Shown here: piece after piece, positions 27,590-30,625 of the stretch
How positions within the stretch are numbered: position 1 is the first letter of the stretch
How the letters are laid out: the number at the start of each line of letters is the position of its first letter
IMG/VR virus record: IMGVR_UViG_3300021197_001363
Location: 1 to 30,625 of that record
Reading direction: 5' to 3' (one strand)
From: a virus
Length of the DNA: 30,625 nucleotides
The notes under the pieces: model-generated
Databases searched by the model: none
Told to the model about the DNA's origin: nothing
What the model saw: only the letters and a program-made list of their open reading frames with translations
Program-made: the position numbers and the translations under genes

Positions 27590-28299
27590 GTGCACAAATA
27601 GAATACGAACTTTTTACGTTGCCAGCTGCATTGATGCTGCAACACAACCTATCCGATCAGGTAGTGGCGGATCTCAACGATTACCTGGACACACTAAGAA
27701 ATAACAAAGAGCGCGCGTCTGCTGCCGACACCCTAGTTGGCCAGATACACCAAGGCGAGCAACTTGTTATGGACTATGATGATGTTCAGTTAGCACCTTT
27801 TGTTAAGATTGTTGAGAGCCTGGCTATGGCTTATCTTAGGCATTTTGTAGAGCAAACTAAATCTCCTCTTAGAGCTAAAAAAATATCTATGGATAAGCTA
27901 TGGTCAGTGCATAGCTTTGAGGGCGATTACAACCCCATACACGACCATTTAACCTCTGCCCCTATGGGAATATCATTTACCAGCTGGACCATGGTTCCAG
28001 ATCAAATAATGAAGTCTGACGACGAGCGTGTAGATCTATACGATAGCTCAGGAACCATAGATGGGTATATCAATTTTACTTATGGTTTAAACCAGGTGTC
28101 GGATCCGGAGCGACTCAGGCCGTCGCAGTCCCGGTATATAAAACCAGAACCAGGCAAACTTGTTTTGTTTCCTTCCTGGATGCAACACACTGTTTACCCT
28201 TTCTTTGGTCCTGGTGAACGAAGAACAGTAGCGGGCAATTTGAATTGCTTTGATGTAACAGAAGAAGAAATAAAGGAGCTAGAAAATGAAAGAATTTAA
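27586..28299 (+). CDS. 2OG-Fe(II) oxygenase-like protein (2OG-FeII_Oxy_5 type)
   Basis: GGAGGAG precedes the ATG. The 237-residue protein shows an oxygenase pattern of the kind common in marine phages: NPIHDHLTSAPMGISFTSW (H119, D120, H121 around the proximal ligands), KPEPGKLVLFPSWMQHTVYP with the distal H201, and GPGERRTVAGNLNCF with the 2-oxoglutarate-binding Arg (212 or 213). It is only remotely like the other oxygenase in the window (21,977-22,528), so the phage carries two unrelated copies. The substrate is unknown. It sits between a DUF6378-like gene and a RecE-like nuclease. DNA-base or protein hydroxylation is possible, as inference. Confidence 0.83.
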   Translation: MSAQIEYELFTLPAALMLQHNLSDQVVADLNDYLDTLRNNKERASAADTLVGQIHQGEQLVMDYDDVQLAPFVKIVESLAMAYLRHFVEQTKSPLRAKKISMDKLWSVHSFEGDYNPIHDHLTSAPMGISFTSWTMVPDQIMKSDDERVDLYDSSGTIDGYINFTYGLNQVSDPERLRPSQSRYIKPEPGKLVLFPSWMQHTVYPFFGPGERRTVAGNLNCFDVTEEEIKELENERI

Positions 28300-29062
28300 A
28301 GTAGGAATATATGAAGATCTCACTTATGAGGATTATGCTGAGATCCCAGCTTTTAGATCTCACGATCTGACTGCGATCGCAAAGGATCCATTTGCCTGGA
28401 AGTACAGAAAAGGCCTGGTCCAATCACCAGCTCTCCTGGAAGGACGAGTGCAACACACAGTCTTCCTGGAGCACCATAAGTTTGATGAAGAGTTTGTAAT
28501 TCAACCCAGCATAGACAGAAGAACCAAAGTAGGCAAAGCTGAGTATGAAGACTTCTTGGCCACTGTAGGCAACCGCACACCAATCACCCAGGATCTATAC
28601 AACACTTGTATGGACCGCCGGGAGATAGTCAAAGACTACATACCCAAGGAAACCGACAAAGTAGAATACACTTTAGTATTTGAATGGCATGGACACCCGT
28701 TTAAGGCCCGAATGGATTGGTATGACAATGAGTATGTCTGGGATCTTAAAACGTGCCGTGACGCGTCTCCTCGTGGCTTTAAAGGGGCAATAAACGCTTT
28801 CAACTATCACATGCAAGCTGCGCTTTATGTTGATGCAGCTAGGGCGTCAGATCTGCCAGCCAAGGGATTTAAGTTTTTGGCCCAGGAGAAACAAGATCCT
28901 TACCCTTTCGTTGTTTACACTTTAACCGGAGAAGCATTGAAATATGCCCAGGCAAAAAATGAACAGGCATTAAAGTTATTGTTGGAATGTGAATCTAACC
29001 AGGACTACAAACCTTACAACCTGGAAGGTGAGCAAGAGGTCGGACTAAAAGATCTATACTAA
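28286..29062 (+). CDS. RecE/exonuclease VIII-like PD-(D/E)XK nuclease (DUF3799-like)
   Basis: AAGGAG precedes the ATG, which lies 14 bases inside the oxygenase gene. The 258-residue protein matches the exonuclease VIII C-terminal family: LTYEDYAEIPAFRSHDLTAI (start helix of such proteins), LLEGRVQHTVFLE with H57, ARMDWYD (D144), VWDLKTCRD giving D153 and K155, and the NYHMQAALYVDA helix with Q177 and Y181. It should resect double-stranded ends for single-strand annealing. No annealase such as RecT is evident in the window; the ssb-like protein in this operon may take that part. The operon ends immediately after it at a terminator. Confidence 0.88.
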   Translation: MKEFKVGIYEDLTYEDYAEIPAFRSHDLTAIAKDPFAWKYRKGLVQSPALLEGRVQHTVFLEHHKFDEEFVIQPSIDRRTKVGKAEYEDFLATVGNRTPITQDLYNTCMDRREIVKDYIPKETDKVEYTLVFEWHGHPFKARMDWYDNEYVWDLKTCRDASPRGFKGAINAFNYHMQAALYVDAARASDLPAKGFKFLAQEKQDPYPFVVYTLTGEALKYAQAKNEQALKLLLECESNQDYKPYNLEGEQEVGLKDLY

Positions 29063-29090
29063 AAAAAAGGAGGCTTTCGCCTCCTCTTTC
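29061..29090. terminator. Bidirectional rho-independent terminator between converging operons
   Basis: The stem AGGAGGC (29068-29074) and GCCTCCT (29079-29085) has a TTTC loop. On the plus strand TCTTT follows; on the minus strand a run of eight T follows, so it is strongest for the minus operon. It ends the RecE-like operon from the left and the small-gene operon from the right. Confidence 0.85.
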
Positions 29091-29118
29091 CAAACAGTGA
29101 TTCATTGCCCCCTAATGG

Positions 29119-29203
29119 GTAACGCTCGCGTTACTTGCGGAGACAGGGCACTTCATTCATCGGGATTTCGCCACCTGTTTGAGCAGCTCGGAAGTGTCTC
29201 CGC
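29119..29203 (-). ncRNA. Candidate structured RNA or 3' UTR element
   Basis: Downstream of the Zn-ribbon gene the minus strand holds two stems. GCGGAGAC plus ACTTC pairs with GAAGT plus GTCTCCGC (13 bp in all, with a 5-nt bulge) across 29137-29203. Next to it GTAACG-CGAG-CGTTAC (29119-29134) forms a tetraloop hairpin. The stretch is clearly richer in G and C than the genes around it and is followed by the terminator at 29,061-29,090. It may be a processed small RNA, a regulatory 3' UTR or a remnant of a foreign element. No known family was recognised, and a tRNA cloverleaf does not fit. Confidence 0.4.
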
Positions 29204-29418
29204 TAATCTGCAAAATCCTCTGCGATCTCCTCCAGCTCGGCCGCGAAGGCCTTTTGCTCCCTCTTCTTTTGGTTCTCTACCATTCTTGGGATGGTCGCTG
29301 CCGCCAGATCTACACCCTCCCAAAATTGTTTTGTGTGAACAACCGGATTGCACTCCACACAGAATTTGGTTTCTGTTGCTTCATTAGGACACAAAATACA
29401 AGTTACTTTTCCAAACAT
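29203..29418 (-). CDS. 71-aa zinc-ribbon-like protein
   Basis: The protein starts MFGKVTCILCPNEATETKFC and continues VECNPVV, giving C7-x2-C10 and C20-x2-C23, a compact zinc ribbon. The remaining 45 residues are a charged helix (PRMVENQKKREQKAFAAELE). GGAGG lies in the last codons of the gene upstream, seven bases from the ATG. Small zinc-ribbon proteins of phages often bind host polymerase or ribosomal partners, which is only a suggestion here. It is the last coding gene of this operon before the structured region and terminator. Confidence 0.75.
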   Translation of the reverse strand: MFGKVTCILCPNEATETKFCVECNPVVHTKQFWEGVDLAAATIPRMVENQKKREQKAFAAELEEIAEDFAD

Positions 29419-29696
29419 TACACTACCTCCTTGCTAGCAGCTTCGATAAAAATCTCAGCTACTTTTTCTCTGTCAACAGTGTCTCCGCCACCCCAAAGAT
29501 GTTTGCCATCGTGACCTTCATAGTCACCTTCAAGGTAAACATTCATGCACTTAACTGCGTCCTCTACAGTCATACCAACATCAGGATATATTGCTTTGTA
29601 ATATTTATCCTTGCCGTAAAAATGTAAAATGTATTCAACAAAATCTGCCTTTTGCGTCATGGTCGGCACTCCACCATTAAATATTAATTTTTCCAT
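29418..29696 (-). CDS. 92-aa protein, function unknown
   Basis: The ATG at 29696 with GGAGGTGGCGTA is preferred over the internal ATG at 29660, whose GGAG is also plausible. The product begins MEKLIFNGGVPTMTQKADFV and continues EYILHFYGKDKYYKAIYPDV, GMTVEDAVKCMNVYLEGDYE and GHDGKHLWGGGDTVDREKVA. The YPDxGMTxEDAxxC stretch looks like a small folded domain. No catalytic motif is recognised. It ends EVV-stop, carrying the ribosome site of the next gene. Confidence 0.72.
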   Translation of the reverse strand: MEKLIFNGGVPTMTQKADFVEYILHFYGKDKYYKAIYPDVGMTVEDAVKCMNVYLEGDYEGHDGKHLWGGGDTVDREKVAEIFIEAASKEVV

Positions 29697-29830
29697 TACG
29701 CCACCTCCATTACAGTTAGATCGTATTCAGCCTCGGTAAGATAAGAATAAGAATTTAAAAACTCCTGTTTAGTTAGTATCTTGAAGTCTCTCATTTTTTC
29801 TTCATCAGCAATAAATGATGTGTGATTCAT
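29696..29830 (-). CDS. 44-aa small protein, function unknown
   Basis: A frame flanked by TAATG overlaps on both sides encodes MNHTSFIADEEKMRDFKILT, then KQEFLNSYSYLTEAEYDLTV and MEVA. GGAGGTGGCGTA precedes its ATG. The KILTKQEFLNSYSYLTEAEYD part looks like a small helical motif. The junctions strongly support translation; the function is unknown. Confidence 0.68.
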   Translation of the reverse strand: MNHTSFIADEEKMRDFKILTKQEFLNSYSYLTEAEYDLTVMEVA

Positions 29831-30144
29831 TACGCCACCTCCTTATCTAATTTATCTTGAGTCTTGTAATAATCTTTAGAAGAGATCATCCACAAATCTT
29901 CTTTGTGTCCAAATGGACCTTTTTCTATTGATATTTCCATGTATTCACTTTCACATAAAGAGCCAACAGTTCCTTCGGCGGCTTTAGTAGTCCAACCTTC
30001 TGCTACCAACTCATCAATGAGTTCGTTGATAAAAACATACTCCATTGGATTCTCCGGATTTTCGCCTGTGAAGTCTGAGTTGTTGATGAATTCTCTTTCA
30101 AAAATCTTCATCGCTTTTTCTTGGTTATCAGTAAGATTTCTCAT
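29830..30144 (-). CDS. 104-aa protein, possible winged-helix-like, function unknown
   Basis: The start at 30144 follows GGAGGTAGCGTA; the frame continues to 30228 but without a ribosome site and over the small membrane gene. The product begins MRNLTDNQEKAMKIFEREFI and has INELIDELVAEGWTTKAAEG followed by TVGSLCESEYMEISIEKGPF. The order helix, helix-turn-helix (LxxELxAEGWTTKAAxGTVGSLxES) and beta wing (YMEISI, DLWMIS) resembles a winged-helix DNA-binding protein. It is a candidate regulator in a genome where no other HTH regulator is obvious, but no family was recognised. Confidence 0.7.
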   Translation of the reverse strand: MRNLTDNQEKAMKIFEREFINNSDFTGENPENPMEYVFINELIDELVAEGWTTKAAEGTVGSLCESEYMEISIEKGPFGHKEDLWMISSKDYYKTQDKLDKEVA

Positions 30145-30257
30145 TACGCTACCTCCAATAATTTGATGATTGCTTCCACCGCAAAGATGAACACAGTCAA
30201 ATTGAACAATGCAACGGGCAAGGCCCAATGCTCCAGGATGTTTAACACTCTTATCAT
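30144..30257 (-). CDS. 37-aa single-span membrane peptide
   Basis: AGGAG seven bases before the ATG at 30257 opens MIRVLNILEHWALPVALFNL, then TVFIFAVEAIIKLLEVA. Nearly the whole peptide is one hydrophobic helix. The start overlaps the stop of the gene upstream (ATGA at 30254-30257), and the LEVA-stop end contains the ribosome site of the next gene. Early phage membrane peptides often affect superinfection or host physiology, but this one has no recognised relative. Confidence 0.65.
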   Translation of the reverse strand: MIRVLNILEHWALPVALFNLTVFIFAVEAIIKLLEVA

Positions 30258-30463
30258 TTGTATGCTCCTATTGGTTTCCCACCTCTAATTTTTTCAATAA
30301 TGTCCACAGCCACATCCCAATCTTCCTCACATCTTTTTTCATAATCAGGGTGGTTATAGTCACAAGGTTTTAAAACGGGAGATCCATCCATACAGGCATA
30401 AGCAAGTTCAAGAGCATTGTGTATGATCTCGACTTCATCTTTTTTTAATTTGACATTAATCAT
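30254..30463 (-). CDS. 69-aa protein, first gene of the small-gene operon, function unknown
   Basis: AAGGAGGAG precedes the ATG at 30463; the frame extends to 30499 but without a ribosome site. The product starts MINVKLKKDEVEIIHNALEL and reads AYACMDGSPVLKPCDYNHPD, then EKRCEEDWDVAVDIIEKIRG. It looks like a helical pair (residues 6-24 and 45-62) linked by a Cys/His-containing loop. No known motif. It lies 36-43 bp after a strong-looking promoter and so is probably an immediate early gene. Confidence 0.72.
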   Translation of the reverse strand: MINVKLKKDEVEIIHNALELAYACMDGSPVLKPCDYNHPDYEKRCEEDWDVAVDIIEKIRGGKPIGAYK

Positions 30464-30505
30464 TTCTCCTCCTTTTTGGTTTTTAATAACATGTCTCACA
30501 TAGAT

Positions 30506-30534
30506 ATATTATCAAAAGTTGCAACTATGTGCAA
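30506..30534 (-). promoter_or_regulatory. Promoter of the minus small-gene operon, with TTGC repeats
   Basis: On the minus strand a -35 TTGCAC (30529-30534), 17-bp spacer and -10 TAATAT (30506-30511) precede the ATG at 30463. A second TTGCAA starts 10 bp after the first, as at 19562 and 26430. The 15-mer TTGCACATAGTTGCA is shared exactly with 23132-23146. The rest of the window end (30,535-30,625) shows no gene I can support. Confidence 0.7.
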
Positions 30535-30625
30535 CTATTTATAGAAGAAAATATTAAGTAATTTGTTCGTGTAATTCGACGATTCTTTTAGCGTTATTCA
30601 GCCAAAAAACCAACAGGTATCTATC

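Noticed and set aside
29137-29203. tRNA gene or tRNA-derived attachment site
   Set aside because: The outer stem could pass for an acceptor stem, but no T-loop GTTC(R)A, anticodon arm or D-arm spacing is present.
29140-29215. Short minus-strand peptide frame reading GDTSELLKQVAKSR after the Zn-ribbon gene
   Set aside because: It looks protein-like, but only a TTG start with a too-close ribosome site is available, and the same bases form the strong stem of the structured element. A remnant of an older gene remains possible.
1-30625. CRISPR array, insertion sequence or tRNA cluster
   Set aside because: No regularly spaced direct repeats with unique spacers, no transposase, no terminal inverted repeats and no tRNA cloverleaf were seen.

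Overview
This window is a piece of a tailed double-stranded DNA phage genome (Caudoviricetes). The evidence is a large terminase, a small terminase, a P22/Bcep22-like portal, a tail fibre with a C-terminal S74 chaperone, spanins, an endolysin and a TOPRIM/VirE-type primase-helicase. Genes are densely packed with ATGA and TAATG overlaps, Shine-Dalgarno sites are bacterial, and all three stop codons are used in the standard way. The host is Gram-negative, because there is an overlapping inner/outer-membrane spanin pair and an outer-membrane CsgG pore. The gene set resembles marine metagenomic phages. No tape-measure gene is visible, which fits a short-tailed virion, but the capsid region probably lies beyond the left edge.

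Layout. From about 1 to 19.5 kb everything reads on the minus strand; in transcription order (right to left) it runs as follows. First comes an early-type trio (19,506-17,550): a small acidic protein, a complete cytosine-C5 DNA methyltransferase and a small serine recombinase. Next is a virion module (17,518-12,493): a protein with a RelA/SpoT-like toxin domain, repeat-rich structural proteins, a tail fibre and a tandemly duplicated 114-aa protein. Then come small membrane proteins (12,493-11,235), probably holin and relatives. The most unusual block follows (11,263-6,533): CsgF, CsgG, a curlin-like repeat protein, a FecR-domain protein and a CHASE2-class III adenylate cyclase. Lysis genes (6,477-4,954: overlapping spanins, a staphylococcal-type nuclease, a GH24 endolysin) are followed by packaging/head genes (4,873-1: TerL, portal, an AT-hook protein, a GroES-like co-chaperonin cut by the window edge).

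From 19.6 to 22.0 kb a plus-strand operon encodes proteins of unknown function. From 22.5 to 26.4 kb the minus strand carries a 2OG-Fe(II) oxygenase, a resolvase-like nuclease, TerS and the primase-helicase, with two non-coding intervals rich in repeats and dyads. From 26.5 to 29.06 kb a plus operon holds a probable ssDNA-binding protein, a DUF6378-like protein, a second oxygenase and a RecE-like PD-(D/E)XK nuclease. It ends at a terminator that faces a minus-strand operon of very small genes (30.46-29.2 kb).

Working model. The plus operons and the minus primase block provide early functions (replication, recombination, modification). They appear to be controlled by a recurring promoter design in which TTGC repeats 10 bp apart and a -10 box lies 17 bp after the first repeat. 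The long minus operon is late. The most notable hypothesis is that the phage carries its own curli-type secretion apparatus with a substrate and an adjacent periplasmic-sensor/cAMP-signalling pair, placed between the holin-like genes and the spanins. All function calls come from reading the sequence; no database search was run.
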